NCBI RefSeq assembly: GCF_014191375.1
Contig: NZ_JACHWN010000010.1
Coordinates: 101,456-165,455 of the forward strand
Source: Mesorhizobium sp. RMAD-H1
Lineage (GTDB): Bacteria; Pseudomonadota; Alphaproteobacteria; Rhizobiales; Rhizobiaceae
Length of the DNA: 64,000 nt
Direction: 5' to 3'
Below, in pieces: positions 9,638 through 18,428 of this stretch (the first letter of the stretch is position 1; every line of letters begins with the position of its first letter). The notes below the pieces were generated by a model that was not told where the DNA came from, did no database searches, and saw only the letters and a program-made list of their open reading frames with translations. Position numbers and translations under genes: made by a program.

Positions 9638-9990
9638 CAGCTCTTGCTCGCCGCTCCCGCTTTGGCTTCCCCCGGTTCGTCACCTCCATCCCACATTATG
9701 AAGCGGCGAATGATGTCCGCCGCCGTTACGGCCAGTGCATAGGGGCTTGCTAGGTCGGCCAACGCGCGATCAATGAGCGCCTGGGCTTCCTTTTCCTGCA
9801 TCCCGGCCCCGATCAGCCCCAGCCTGATGGGTTGAATCACATCGTCAATTTTCCACTGGGATGTGAGCAGGCGCATCATGACGACAGCGCAACCGGCATC
9901 GGAACGCTGCTCGATGGCCCGCAGCTCGCCTATGCCGAGGCGGAAATCATGCTCGCCCCCCGACCAGACTATGGTTTCAGCGGGGCGCAT
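9637..9990 (-). CDS. Gene transfer agent gp10-like tail assembly chaperone
   Basis: 117 residues. The sequence E-H-D-F-R-L-G-I-G-E-L-R-A-I-E-Q and the following Asp/Gly pattern match the GTA-gp10 / Phage_TAC_11 family of tail assembly chaperones. It sits between the tail tube gene and the short chaperone-like gene, exactly where gpG/gpT-type chaperones lie. No slippery frameshift site joining it to the next gene is apparent; the next gene starts at its last base instead. Confidence 0.75.
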   Translation of the reverse strand: MRPAETIVWSGGEHDFRLGIGELRAIEQRSDAGCAVVMMRLLTSQWKIDDVIQPIRLGLIGAGMQEKEAQALIDRALADLASPYALAVTAADIIRRFIMWDGGDEPGEAKAGAASKS

Positions 9991-10445
9991 CAGGCAGCGT
10001 TCGTCAGAGTGGGACGGCCGTCGAAGCGGATTTCGATGTCCTGAGTGACGGTGACACCCTTTTCTCGAGCCGCATTAAGAGCCGTGCAGAGAGCGGGCCC
10101 GCTTTCGCTGGCTATATCACCCGTCGCCGCAGCCGCGTCAGTCAAGCGCACATTCAGCTTGCGGGCGTTGTAGATCCAGTCCTTCATCTTGCTTTGACTG
10201 GACTGAGCCCATTTGCCCTGCGCCGAAACGGTGACGACGAGGTTCGTCGCATTGACCTCGGTGCTATTTGGCTGGCTCTCATCGTCACACGGCGGAATTT
10301 GATCCTCACTCGTGTTCAGGGTGCGATTGATCGTAACGCCACTAAGGCCACAGATCCGGGAATATACGCCGGGCGATGCAACCGGATCGAATTCCACTTC
10401 GAGGATCATCTCCTCATATTTTTCAGTCTTCGGGTAAGCAGGCAT
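9990..10445 (-). CDS. Major tail tube protein
   Basis: 151 residues from the ATG at 10445, which has a GGAGAA ribosome site 7-8 bases upstream; an earlier in-frame ATG at 10460 lacks one. The sequence has the beta-rich pattern of tail tube subunits, including Y-S-R-I-C-G-L-S-G-V-T and the W-I-Y-N-A-R segment. It is followed by tail chaperones and the tape measure and preceded by the terminator/tube-joining genes. It should polymerise around the tape measure to form the tail conduit. Confidence 0.75.
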   Translation of the reverse strand: MPAYPKTEKYEEMILEVEFDPVASPGVYSRICGLSGVTINRTLNTSEDQIPPCDDESQPNSTEVNATNLVVTVSAQGKWAQSSQSKMKDWIYNARKLNVRLTDAAAATGDIASESGPALCTALNAAREKGVTVTQDIEIRFDGRPTLTNAA

Positions 10446-10513
10446 CGAATTTTTCTCCATGCGTTATCGGGCCACCGGGCGGCAGCCATCGAGATGACAG
10501 GTTTCTTGAAGGG

Positions 10514-10717
10514 CTATTCTGCCCGATTGCGGCCCGAGGAATTGCGCTTTTTGGCGAGGTTCGGGCTTTCGACCTCTACCGCTGCACCGGCGGCGACCGC
10601 CGCGGCGATCACATCACTCGGCCGCGACTGCGGCTCCGGAGATGGCAGAACATGAAACGAAAAGACAGACTTCGGACGCCGCCAGTTGAATTCACGGTTG
10701 AAAATCGCCCAAGGCAT
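10514..10717 (-). CDS. Small phage protein before tail tube
   Basis: 67 residues beginning M-P-W-A-I-F-N-R-E-F-N-W. The start overlaps the stop of the DUF3168 gene as TGATG, so it is translated in the same operon. The C-terminal half is basic and Ala-rich. The N-terminal block resembles short hypothetical proteins found at this position in rhizobial prophages; no function is known to me. Confidence 0.6.
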   Translation of the reverse strand: MPWAIFNREFNWRRPKSVFSFHVLPSPEPQSRPSDVIAAAVAAGAAVEVESPNLAKKRNSSGRNRAE

Positions 10718-11127
10718 CAGTTTGGCTCCTCGATAATTGCGGTCACTGTGACGATGCCATGCGACGTCAATCCGTCCGGATCGCGAACGACGCGGGTCAC
10801 CTCCACCCATATATCGACCAGCGCATTCGTCTCAAACTTGAGAGGTTTACGATGGAGCGTGCGCCGGACAAGATCGACTAGCCGCTTGCACTCCATCTGC
10901 CCGACTGCCCGCGACCAGATATCGATCTGGCATGTCACTCGTATACCGGTGATGCATTCGGTATCGTCTTCGCCACCGTCGCTTGGCCCGAAAGAAATAT
11001 AGTTCATCTTGGTACCAAACGGATTTTCCGGGACGCGATCATAGACGCCGTTCACCAGGTCCATAATCTCCTGATTGCCGGTCATAGTGGCGTAATAGAG
11101 CCTCTGTAATTCCTCTGACGAGCTCAT
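10717..11127 (-). CDS. DUF3168 tail terminator/completion protein
   Basis: 136 residues from the ATG at 11127, which overlaps the previous stop (ATGA). The motif pattern (V-N-G-V-Y-D-R-V-P near residue 25, I-D-I-W-S near 75, and a C-terminal V-T-A-I-I-E-E) fits the DUF3168 family, homologous to tail-terminator proteins such as lambda gpU. The open frame continues upstream to 11376, but that part overlaps the gp10-like gene. It should cap the tail tube before joining to the head. Confidence 0.75.
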   Translation of the reverse strand: MSSSEELQRLYYATMTGNQEIMDLVNGVYDRVPENPFGTKMNYISFGPSDGGEDDTECITGIRVTCQIDIWSRAVGQMECKRLVDLVRRTLHRKPLKFETNALVDIWVEVTRVVRDPDGLTSHGIVTVTAIIEEPN

Positions 11128-11564
11128 TCGGACGCACTTTCGGCCTGTATGGCCTTTTTCATCGCGCGGGTGATGCGGGATTTGATGCGGCGCCGAAGCG
11201 CTCGATAGCTTGGAAAGAAGAAGGGATGCGCCGCAGCGAGGCGAGTGCCCGCCTCGATGAACCAGGCATAGAACGCCTTGGTGTTTCCGGCGTACACGGT
11301 GATTTTCAAGCCACGACTGTCCGCCTCGCTTTGCGCAACGACAACGCTCCCATCGGGGGCATCCCCCCACGTCCACCCGATGCTGTCACGAAGAGTGCCC
11401 GGAAGGTTCCCGTGCGATCCGTCAACACTGACCGGCACGAGCCGCTTCATCATGTCAACGAGTTCCTGGGCGCTCTTTTCCATCGCCGCGCGGCTTGCTT
11501 CTTCGACCTTGGCGGGGATGGTCCTTGTCAGCTTGCGATTGAGCTCAGAGATTCCCTGGACCAT
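11124..11564 (-). CDS. HK97 gp10-like head-tail/tail protein
   Basis: 146 residues from the ATG at 11564, which has GGGGTG six bases upstream; a GTG at 11573 overlapping the previous stop is the alternative. Features are an N-terminal helical region with K-V-E-E-A-S-R-A-A-M, the central V-x-x-G-N-L-x-x-S pattern and a basic C-terminal A-H-P-F-F-F-P. These are typical of the HK97 gp10 family, small proteins at the head-tail junction of long-tailed phages. Confidence 0.75.
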   Translation of the reverse strand: MVQGISELNRKLTRTIPAKVEEASRAAMEKSAQELVDMMKRLVPVSVDGSHGNLPGTLRDSIGWTWGDAPDGSVVVAQSEADSRGLKITVYAGNTKAFYAWFIEAGTRLAAAHPFFFPSYRALRRRIKSRITRAMKKAIQAESASE

Positions 11565-11569
11565 TCTCG

Positions 11570-11920
11570 TCACCCCGTCGCTACGCCGCTTTCGCAAAGG
11601 AAAGCGATGAACTGGCGATCGACCTCATGGGTCACATCGCGGATGTTGAAGGCAACCCCGGTGCGCACATCCCGCACGCGCCAGTCCGTCGTCACTTGGC
11701 GCGCCTGCGATAGGGATCGCACGGTGATGATCTGCACATGATGACCCTGCAACCGGCTGGCCATGACGCTTTCGCCGCCGCGCAGATGGCGGAAGGCGGC
11801 GCGGCACTGGAACCGCTCCTGCCAATCACCGACCGTGTTGCCGGCGCCATCGTCGATCTCGACGCGCTCGTCGAAGGCGACACGGTAAACGAGATCCTGG
11901 GCGCTGACGGGCTGTGCCAT
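11570..11920 (-). CDS. Head-tail adaptor/closure protein
   Basis: 116 residues. The start-proximal R-V-A-F-D-E-R-V, followed by W-Q-E-R-F-Q-C-R-A-A-F and a central L-R-G-G-E-S, match the phage head-tail joining protein family (PF05521-like, SPP1 gp16-type). It lies between the gp6-like connector and the gp10-like gene, as in HK97. It should seal the connector after DNA packaging and provide the tail docking surface. Confidence 0.75.
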   Translation of the reverse strand: MAQPVSAQDLVYRVAFDERVEIDDGAGNTVGDWQERFQCRAAFRHLRGGESVMASRLQGHHVQIITVRSLSQARQVTTDWRVRDVRTGVAFNIRDVTHEVDRQFIAFLCESGVATG

Positions 11921-11932
11921 AGCTATCCCTTC

Positions 11933-12520
11933 TCAGATGCTGAAGCGCCGATATTTCGCGACGAGCATATCCTCGATGCGCTCGATGTTCCCGGCATTGT
12001 CCCGAGCGGCCTCATCATAGACGAGCTGGACGCGGAGGCGGATGGCAAGGCAGATATCTTCCGGAACGGTAGGCTTGACCGGTTCGCCAGTGTTCGGCCA
12101 TCCAGCCTTGTATTCGACACGCACCGCGCCAACCTCTGCCAGATCCGAGGGCTGAGTGAAGCCGTGGCGGAAGCGGACGAAGGACCGACCGCCGCCGTCG
12201 GTCTCGAGCCTGTAATCCACCTTCGGGACGATTGAAATTTGCTCGGCCGGATTGACCCACGAGACCGACGCGATATCGATTACTGGCCCGAGCGGCAGCG
12301 GCAGGCAATGTGCGAATCGGTCGAAATCCTGCCGCCAGCTCTGCTCGACGAGGCAAATGCCGAGAATGCCCGTCCAGCCCTCATAATGCGCGACGGCGGC
12401 GCGAATGGCCTGCTCGATAACGCTGTCGTCATCGGCAAAATCAATGCGTACCTGTTCCTTTATCACCTCGACGGAAATTGGAAGCAGTGCCGGCGGCGTT
12501 ACGAGGACTGGGCGGTGCAT
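11933..12520 (-). CDS. gp6-like head-tail connector
   Basis: 195 residues. The N-terminal block P-I-S-V-E-V-I-K-E-Q-V-R-I-D, the helical segment with A-V-A-H-Y-E-G-W-T-G, and the late R-L-R-V-Q-L-V-Y-D-E-A belong to the phage gp6-like connector family (PF05135). It is expected to form the ring below the portal. It follows a small gene downstream of the capsid, the usual place. Confidence 0.8.
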   Translation of the reverse strand: MHRPVLVTPPALLPISVEVIKEQVRIDFADDDSVIEQAIRAAVAHYEGWTGILGICLVEQSWRQDFDRFAHCLPLPLGPVIDIASVSWVNPAEQISIVPKVDYRLETDGGGRSFVRFRHGFTQPSDLAEVGAVRVEYKAGWPNTGEPVKPTVPEDICLAIRLRVQLVYDEAARDNAGNIERIEDMLVAKYRRFSI

Positions 12521-12524
12521 GGCG

Positions 12525-12719
12525 CTATTCGGCCTTGTTCTTCGGCGCGCCGGTTTCAGCCTTGTTGGCTAGTTTACCCAGTGCCTTTGACTTTGGCTCA
12601 TCGGTCGATAAAACACCATTGTCGACCAGGTGCTTCACATCGCCCTCCTTGGCCTCGCGCGTGTCGCCGGGCAGGTACATTTTGTCGCCGAGATGTGGGC
12701 GGATTACATGGAATTTCAT
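12525..12719 (-). CDS. Small head-region protein
   Basis: 64 residues from the ATG at 12719. It begins M-K-F-H-V-I-R-P-H-L-G-D-K-M-Y and ends in a lysine- and alanine-rich tail. Short proteins with this N-terminus are common between capsid and connector genes in rhizobial prophages. No function can be assigned. It is followed by the connector gene after 4 bases. Confidence 0.6.
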   Translation of the reverse strand: MKFHVIRPHLGDKMYLPGDTREAKEGDVKHLVDNGVLSTDEPKSKALGKLANKAETGAPKNKAE

Positions 12720-12784
12720 GGCTGCTCTCCTTCGGTTCATAGAGGGAGCGGCGGACCCGCCGCTCCCCGTGATGAGCCGAACGA

Positions 12785-14215
12785 TTACGGGGCGACAGGC
12801 GCTGCGAGAGGGCCGGTGACAAACGCTTCCGGCCGGTAGACCGCCAGCGCAAGCCGTTCTTCGCCAAGGATCGTCAGGAGGTTCTTGATGAAGTCGTCGT
12901 TGACGAACCCCACCTCGACGCGAGCATCCCAGCGATCGAACAGCTGGGCACCGAGCTTGAAGGCGCCCGTCAGGAAATTGCCCACGGTAATCGCCTGGGT
13001 TTCGACCACCGGCAGACGCCAGAGCGTCGGTGCAAGCGATCCCTGCGGATTGCCGATGATGTATCGACCTGTTGTGTCCTTCAGGGTTTCAATCGATGCC
13101 CAGTCGGTCGGATGCAGCACGTGGCCAGTCGCCGGGAATTCGGCGAGCGCAGCCTGCAACATGGCGAACCGGAGGGTATCGAGCGCGGTAAACGGCTCCG
13201 GCGCCGTCACGCCATTGGGCAATGCGTATGCACTCGCCTGGGGAATGATGCCGTGCAAGTTCTGCCCGGTGCCATCGCCATTCAGGAGCTGCAGTTCTTC
13301 CTTAAAGGCCAGACCATACAGCAGCCGCCCATCGATGATCGATCGCAGTTGGGCGAAATCGTCGAGAATCTGTTTCGACGCCTTCATCCAGTGAGCGATC
13401 ACCTTTGCCGAGGTGGTGATCAGGTCGAACTTGATATCCGACTCCGGCTTTGTCGCGGTTTCTGCAACAGGTGCGGCATTGTTCGTGAAGCCCGTTTCCC
13501 GGACATATTCGAGCGAGTTTCCGTCCATCTGCCCGGGCGTGATCAGATCTCGCACGGTCAGGCGCCGATCGGGCAGCATGAGCACGCCAGGGCGACGCGT
13601 CGGAGCGACACCGGCGCCAGCTGCACCGGGCGTGTCCGTGGTGGCGGACGTGATGGTCGCCTTGAAGCGCATATCGGCCTTGCCTTGGGTTGGTCTTCCT
13701 TCCGCCCATGACTTAACATTGGGGTTTTCGACGAACTGCTGACCGATTGATTTCGGAGTATCGTCGCCATCCCCCCCTACGCGGGCCATCTTTTGCTGCA
13801 ACTCGGAAAGCTGCTCCTGAAGGCCGTTCATCTTCGTAAGCGCTTCGTCTGCCTTTTCCTTCAGGGAACTGGACAACGCTTCACCAGCCTTCGCCTTGCC
13901 AAGCGCCTCTTCGGCAATACCCTTCACGGCATCGAGCGACTCATTGAACTTGGTTTTGACCTCATTCGCGAGCTGTTCCGCTGTCTTTGTGCCGCTACCA
14001 CCGCCTTCTTCAGGGGGGGCGAAGAAGGGGCGGGGACCGATATGGGATGCTGCCAGGCGCGCAATGCCGCCAGCGCCGATAGCAGCGAACGGCGCAAGAG
14101 TCGCAAGCGCGCCCGGATCTACGGGACCGATGGCGGCATATGCGCCCCCAGCCGTGAGAATGCCAACGGCAGCGAGCAGCGCTACCGCCAGCATGGTGGC
14201 GATATTCAGTTTCAT
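12785..14215 (-). CDS. Major capsid protein, HK97 fold, with unusual hydrophobic N-terminus
   Basis: 476 residues. Residues about 80-145 are a coiled-coil region of the kind that acts as the scaffolding delta domain. From about 200 on, the sequence matches HK97-type capsids (R-R-P-G-V-L-M-L-P, G-D-G-T-G-Q-N-L-H-G-I, and a C-terminal V-G-x-V-N-D-D-F). The first 75 residues are odd: a signal-peptide-like stretch (L-A-V-A-L-L-A-A-V-G) and a second hydrophobic segment precede the coiled coil, with no good internal start between them. The prohead protease just upstream should remove the N-terminal part during maturation. Confidence 0.9.
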   Translation of the reverse strand: MKLNIATMLAVALLAAVGILTAGGAYAAIGPVDPGALATLAPFAAIGAGGIARLAASHIGPRPFFAPPEEGGGSGTKTAEQLANEVKTKFNESLDAVKGIAEEALGKAKAGEALSSSLKEKADEALTKMNGLQEQLSELQQKMARVGGDGDDTPKSIGQQFVENPNVKSWAEGRPTQGKADMRFKATITSATTDTPGAAGAGVAPTRRPGVLMLPDRRLTVRDLITPGQMDGNSLEYVRETGFTNNAAPVAETATKPESDIKFDLITTSAKVIAHWMKASKQILDDFAQLRSIIDGRLLYGLAFKEELQLLNGDGTGQNLHGIIPQASAYALPNGVTAPEPFTALDTLRFAMLQAALAEFPATGHVLHPTDWASIETLKDTTGRYIIGNPQGSLAPTLWRLPVVETQAITVGNFLTGAFKLGAQLFDRWDARVEVGFVNDDFIKNLLTILGEERLALAVYRPEAFVTGPLAAPVAP

Positions 14216-14248
14216 TGGTTCGTCCTTTCTGGACAGTGAGCTGAAGGA

Positions 14249-14914
14249 TCAGCCGCGCAGGAGTGCTTCCAGGAATGCGGCCGGTTCGTTCGCCTTGCTG
14301 CCCTCGGACTCACTCCGAATGGCTTTCGCATAGCCGACAGAGGCGATCTGTACGGCCATGGCTTTCGGGACACCTGCCTCACGCAGGATGTCCTCGAATT
14401 CCTTGACGGGGAGAGGATCGCCGTCACGCAAGCGACGGGCGAATTCCTCCATGCGTTCAGCTTTCACGCTTTCGACGCGCGCCCGCCTGTTAGCGGGGAA
14501 GGAAACGACGCTGATTTCCATCAGGTCCAGTTTCTTCAGGATCCGGACATTCCCCTCCTGATCGGTATCAAGTTCACGATAACCGATCGAAAGCCCGCGG
14601 ATGGCGCCCGCTTTCAGAAGGGCGTGGACCTCACGTCCCCGCGAGGCTTCCATGACAAACCGGCCGGTACCTTTAAGGCCCTTGCCGTCTTCCGCCAAAT
14701 CTTCCCACACACCGATTGGCTCATTGGGATTGTGCTGCCAAAGCATGAGGGGTTTCGTCTCCTCTTGACGATGGCGCGCCAAGCTTTCAGCGAAGGCTCC
14801 GGCCGCGACCTTTTCGCCATAGCTATCGACATTTCCGAAGATCGAGCCGTAACCGGTGAACGTGCCCTCATCCGTCACATCCTTGACCTGCAGGGCGAAA
14901 TCCTTGGTTTTCAT
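14249..14914 (-). CDS. HK97 prohead protease (U35)
   Basis: 221 residues. The pattern of the U35 family is clear: G-Y-G-S-I-F-G near residue 22, M-L-W-Q-H-N with the catalytic histidine near 61, and I-R-G-L-S-I-G-Y with the catalytic serine near 107. It lies between portal and capsid genes, overlapping the portal stop by 4 bases. It cleaves the scaffolding domain of the capsid protein in the procapsid. The C-terminal 60 residues are an extension that may target it into the prohead. Confidence 0.9.
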   Translation of the reverse strand: MKTKDFALQVKDVTDEGTFTGYGSIFGNVDSYGEKVAAGAFAESLARHRQEETKPLMLWQHNPNEPIGVWEDLAEDGKGLKGTGRFVMEASRGREVHALLKAGAIRGLSIGYRELDTDQEGNVRILKKLDLMEISVVSFPANRRARVESVKAERMEEFARRLRDGDPLPVKEFEDILREAGVPKAMAVQIASVGYAKAIRSESEGSKANEPAAFLEALLRG

Positions 14915-16158
14915 GATCCTTGTTCCCGTTCCTGGGCGATCGCATCGCGAAGCGTTTCACGATCGATTTCCGTAATCGGCACGTTCTGCATCTGCATGCG
15001 TGGCACATTGCCCCCCTCGACCGGGGGCAGATTTTCAAGCTGGCGAACTTCGTTGATCGTCATCGCGCCGATTGCGGTCATCTGCTGATAGAACCGGGCG
15101 CGGCCCACGCTGTCGGCACGTAGCAGCCCTTCGAGGTTGAACTCGATGGTGATACCCGCGGCACGATCGGCCGGTGTGAGCAACTGTTTCTGGCAGGCCT
15201 GCTCGATGCGCTTCAGGCGTCGGCGCAGGGTGAACTTCTGGAATCCGAGCGTCTGCTGCTCAAGTCCAGTGCCCCAACTCGTCGACTTTTCCGTATGCCC
15301 GATCATAAACGGGGGCACGCCGAAGAAGCGGCAAATTTCCTCCACCGAAAAGCCGCGCGATTCCAGCATCTGCGCGTCTTCCGGGTTGATGGTCAGTTGC
15401 TCCCACTTCGTGCCCCCTTCGAGGATCAGCGGGCGCCCAGCGTTCATGGCGCCGAGATATTTTTCTGTCAGCTTGGTCTCAGCCAGCTCACGCTGTTCCG
15501 GCGATAGCCACTTTTCAAAGGTGAGCACGCCCGAGGGGCGCAACCCGTTTTTGAACATGCCGCCGGCAGAACGGTCGATGGCGCGCGCCAAGCTGAAGGC
15601 ATGCCGACCGAAATGCAGCGTGGACATGCCGCCGAGCGGGTTGCCGCCAAAGCCACGAATGTGGAGCACCCGCCTTTCGGTCTCAGTGTAGGATTTGCCG
15701 TTATCGGTCCACCTATACTGAATCGTGCCGCTCTGCAGCCGGGAAACAGACATGCATGCGGGCAGAATGGGCGTGAGCGTGGTAACATTCCCGCCGCTGC
15801 GCTCGATCAGGGCATAGGCATTTCCCCAAAGCTCGATCGACGCGCAGATGAACTCCCAGAAATCCACAGCTGTCTGATCGAAATTCGGGCTGTCGTGAAG
15901 CACGCGATAGAGTGGGTGATCCTTTGCCACCTCGGCCGCGCCATCAGGGCCGCTCCGGTAAACCATCAATGGCAGGCTGGCGATGGTGCCGGCGAGAAGG
16001 TTCACACACGCCCACACCGAAGAGAGCCCGAGCACGGTTTCGGCGCTGACGTGTTCGCCGGCATCTCCCATCTCGCCTGCCGGATACCATCCATGCGGAT
16101 CTTTCAGCGAAAGCAAGCGCCGCACCACCGTCTGCGCCATTTTCTGCAATAGGTTCAC
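14911..16158 (-). CDS. Portal protein, HK97 type
   Basis: 415 residues, overlapping the terminase stop by 4 bases (ATGA). Typical features of the phage portal family (PF04860) are present: W-A-C-V-N-L-L-A-G-T near residue 50, P-L-Y-R-V-L-H-D-S-P-N, and the F-G-V-P-P-F-M-I-G near residue 290. It forms the dodecameric ring at one vertex through which DNA is packaged and to which the tail attaches. Confidence 0.92.
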   Translation of the reverse strand: MNLLQKMAQTVVRRLLSLKDPHGWYPAGEMGDAGEHVSAETVLGLSSVWACVNLLAGTIASLPLMVYRSGPDGAAEVAKDHPLYRVLHDSPNFDQTAVDFWEFICASIELWGNAYALIERSGGNVTTLTPILPACMSVSRLQSGTIQYRWTDNGKSYTETERRVLHIRGFGGNPLGGMSTLHFGRHAFSLARAIDRSAGGMFKNGLRPSGVLTFEKWLSPEQRELAETKLTEKYLGAMNAGRPLILEGGTKWEQLTINPEDAQMLESRGFSVEEICRFFGVPPFMIGHTEKSTSWGTGLEQQTLGFQKFTLRRRLKRIEQACQKQLLTPADRAAGITIEFNLEGLLRADSVGRARFYQQMTAIGAMTINEVRQLENLPPVEGGNVPRMQMQNVPITEIDRETLRDAIAQEREQGS

Positions 16159-17870
16159 GCGGCACCTTCCAGGCTCTTGAAGTAATCATCCATGCCGCCG
16201 CCCTGCGCTTCGGGGTTCTGAAACATCAGCATCGAGGCGTTGAACATTGCCATGAGAAGGTCGATCTTCGCAGCACCCGAGACTTCCTTCGTCACCACAT
16301 AGTTGCTCCCGCGCAGCGTCTGCTTTGCGTTGCCGACACACCAGGCCATGATGCTCTGGTCGCCATGCAGGAAACGCCGATCCTCCAGCTTGAGGGGAAC
16401 CGACGATATTGCGGTTTGCAGCTTCCATCCCTGACCAACAGCCTGGATGAGCGGCTGCTCAAGTTTGGCATCCTCCAGCGCGTCCAGCAGAAGCGCCACG
16501 CCGGCACTATCAAGGCCGATGCCGCCCTGCTCGGGGAGCAACCCGGTGTCAGCTACACGCCGACATATGGCGGCAGCCGACGCGGCCTGCTCTTCTCCGC
16601 TCTTGGCGATGATCAGATCGCCGGCCTCTTCGAACTCTCGCAGACGCGATGCGATGCTCTTGCGCTGTTCAAACACGGTGGGACGCGCCCAAGCCTTTCC
16701 CCAGCCGAGCCAGCGCTTGGTCACCTTCTCGCGCCCGATGACATAGAGAGCGGCAAGATCGTCAGCACCGCCCCAGTCAACACCGATCGTGCAGACTTCG
16801 GATCGGGCAAGCAAATTCTCGAGACCGGTTAGCTTCCGGTCCACACAGGATGACCAGTGGGGCGCACCCGACCATCCGTCACCGCCGAGGCCGATACCAA
16901 TCTCAATGTTGAGATGCTGACTCGCCCATATCTGCTCGGCTTCTTTTGTCGCCTTTCCGTTATTCTCATAGTCGTCGGAAAGCCGTTGCGGGTTGATCGA
17001 GCGCCCCAGATTGGGGAGGATGTGGCGCCAGTTCCGTTTGTCCCGCCAATAGTCCTGGTTTCGCTGCAGTTCCACAGGGAACTCATACAGCACCGGCAGC
17101 AGGATGGGCGCCCGGCCGCCTTTCCCGTCGCGGATCTTGCGCGCCTTCTCGAGCTCGATTTTCCATATCCCGGCCGGCGGCTCATCGGATTGGGTCGTGA
17201 TCATCAGGACCTGACCGCCCTGCATGGTGATGCCGCCTCCCCTGATCTGCTGCATCACGGCCGCCGCTTTCGCCTTCTTCCCCAGCTCATGTAGCTCGTC
17301 GATGATGGTCAGGATCGGGATTTCGCCCGTCACGATTGACGTGTCGAAGGTCTTGACGTCGAGCTTGGTGCCCGTTTTGCGCCGGGTGATGCACTTCAGG
17401 TGATCCTGCACATGAAAGATTTTCTCAAGGCGATCGTCGATCCGGATCATGGCCTGCGCCTGGCCAAAGCATCGCTCCGAGATGTTCTGACTGGGCGCCA
17501 CCAACAGCATCTGGCGGTTCGGCGCTTCCTCCATAAACAGGGCGGTCAGCCCGAGTGCGGCAACATAGGTGGTCTTGGAGTTCTTCTTCGGGACCATGCA
17601 AAGCAGTTCCCACACAAGCCGCTGTTTTGTCTCAGGGTCCTCGCTGGCGAGGAACGCACAGAGAATATCGCGAAACCATTCCCCGCATGCCTCGGATAGT
17701 GGTGGATTGCCCGGCACATCGGGAAGGCGCAACCGATTGAAAAACGCGATCGCTTTTGACGCCTTCCCCTCGTTGAGGGGGACGTCGACCATTGGGGTTT
17801 GCCCCATCTGCAGCCGCTCCCACCAATTCGGGCAGGCGAAACGCGGCAGTTCCTCAGTGGTGGACTGCAT
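16155..17870 (-). CDS. Terminase large subunit
   Basis: 571 residues from the ATG at 17870, which has an AGGAAG site nine bases upstream; a TTG at 17891 is an alternative. The ATPase has a Walker-A-like V-P-K-K-N-S-K-T near residue 95 and a Walker B I-L-T-I-I-D-E-L-H-E near 185. The C-terminal nuclease shows D-W-G-G-A-D-D as the first acidic cluster. It belongs to the Terminase_1 family of HK97-like phages and drives DNA packaging together with the small subunit, whose gene it overlaps. Confidence 0.92.
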   Translation of the reverse strand: MQSTTEELPRFACPNWWERLQMGQTPMVDVPLNEGKASKAIAFFNRLRLPDVPGNPPLSEACGEWFRDILCAFLASEDPETKQRLVWELLCMVPKKNSKTTYVAALGLTALFMEEAPNRQMLLVAPSQNISERCFGQAQAMIRIDDRLEKIFHVQDHLKCITRRKTGTKLDVKTFDTSIVTGEIPILTIIDELHELGKKAKAAAVMQQIRGGGITMQGGQVLMITTQSDEPPAGIWKIELEKARKIRDGKGGRAPILLPVLYEFPVELQRNQDYWRDKRNWRHILPNLGRSINPQRLSDDYENNGKATKEAEQIWASQHLNIEIGIGLGGDGWSGAPHWSSCVDRKLTGLENLLARSEVCTIGVDWGGADDLAALYVIGREKVTKRWLGWGKAWARPTVFEQRKSIASRLREFEEAGDLIIAKSGEEQAASAAAICRRVADTGLLPEQGGIGLDSAGVALLLDALEDAKLEQPLIQAVGQGWKLQTAISSVPLKLEDRRFLHGDQSIMAWCVGNAKQTLRGSNYVVTKEVSGAAKIDLLMAMFNASMLMFQNPEAQGGGMDDYFKSLEGAA

Positions 17871-18345
17871 TCGCGGTGGCTTCCTGCTCAAGCTCCGCCA
17901 TCAGGTCAGCGTCGGCATCGATGGCGCGCTGCTTGTCGAGCGCCTTCTTGCCCGCCGACCCGCCACCTTTGTGTGCCTGATCATCCTTCGGTTTCTCACC
18001 CATGGCTCGCTCGATCTCCATGCGGTCGTTGCGATCCATCAGCTTTCCGAATTCCTTGAAGGCACCCACATTTCCCTTTTCGGCAAGTTCCCATGCCAGC
18101 TCCAGGCGCCTGACTTCCATCCGATCCCGCGCGACATCCCGTTGGCGGAGCTCATAAAAATAATGCTTGTGCAGCGTCGGCAATGTGATGCCGATCGCAG
18201 CCGCGATCCTCGGATTCGACCAGCCAAGGGCGACTAACATGCTGACTCTATTGCGAGTTCTCTGCGTAACTTCATGCGGTGGACGCCCGCGCTTGGTGGG
18301 ACGGTCAACCCATGGGTTGCCGAAGAGGTCGAAATTTTCAGTCAT
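17854..18345 (-). CDS. Terminase small subunit
   Basis: 163 residues if started at the ATG at 18345 (M-T-E-N-F-D-L-F-G); the open frame runs further up to 18414. An N-terminal helix-turn-helix is visible (R-I-A-A-A-I-G-I-T-L-P-T-L-H-K-H-Y), followed by a helical region and a charged C-terminus. It should recognise the packaging site and load the large subunit. It lies just downstream of the HNH gene, an order common in cos-packaging phages. Confidence 0.8.
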   Translation of the reverse strand: MTENFDLFGNPWVDRPTKRGRPPHEVTQRTRNRVSMLVALGWSNPRIAAAIGITLPTLHKHYFYELRQRDVARDRMEVRRLELAWELAEKGNVGAFKEFGKLMDRNDRMEIERAMGEKPKDDQAHKGGGSAGKKALDKQRAIDADADLMAELEQEATANAVHH

Positions 18346-18428
18346 CGAGAAAAAAATCTTTGAATGAGGGGGACGCGGGTCTGGCGAAGGAGGGGGTCCG
18401 AACTTTCGACCCACCCCCCCCTCCTCGG

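Noticed and set aside
3091..18345. Gene transfer agent instead of prophage
   Set aside because: Some tail genes resemble GTA genes, but an integrase, a CI-like repressor, operators and a replication module show a temperate phage.
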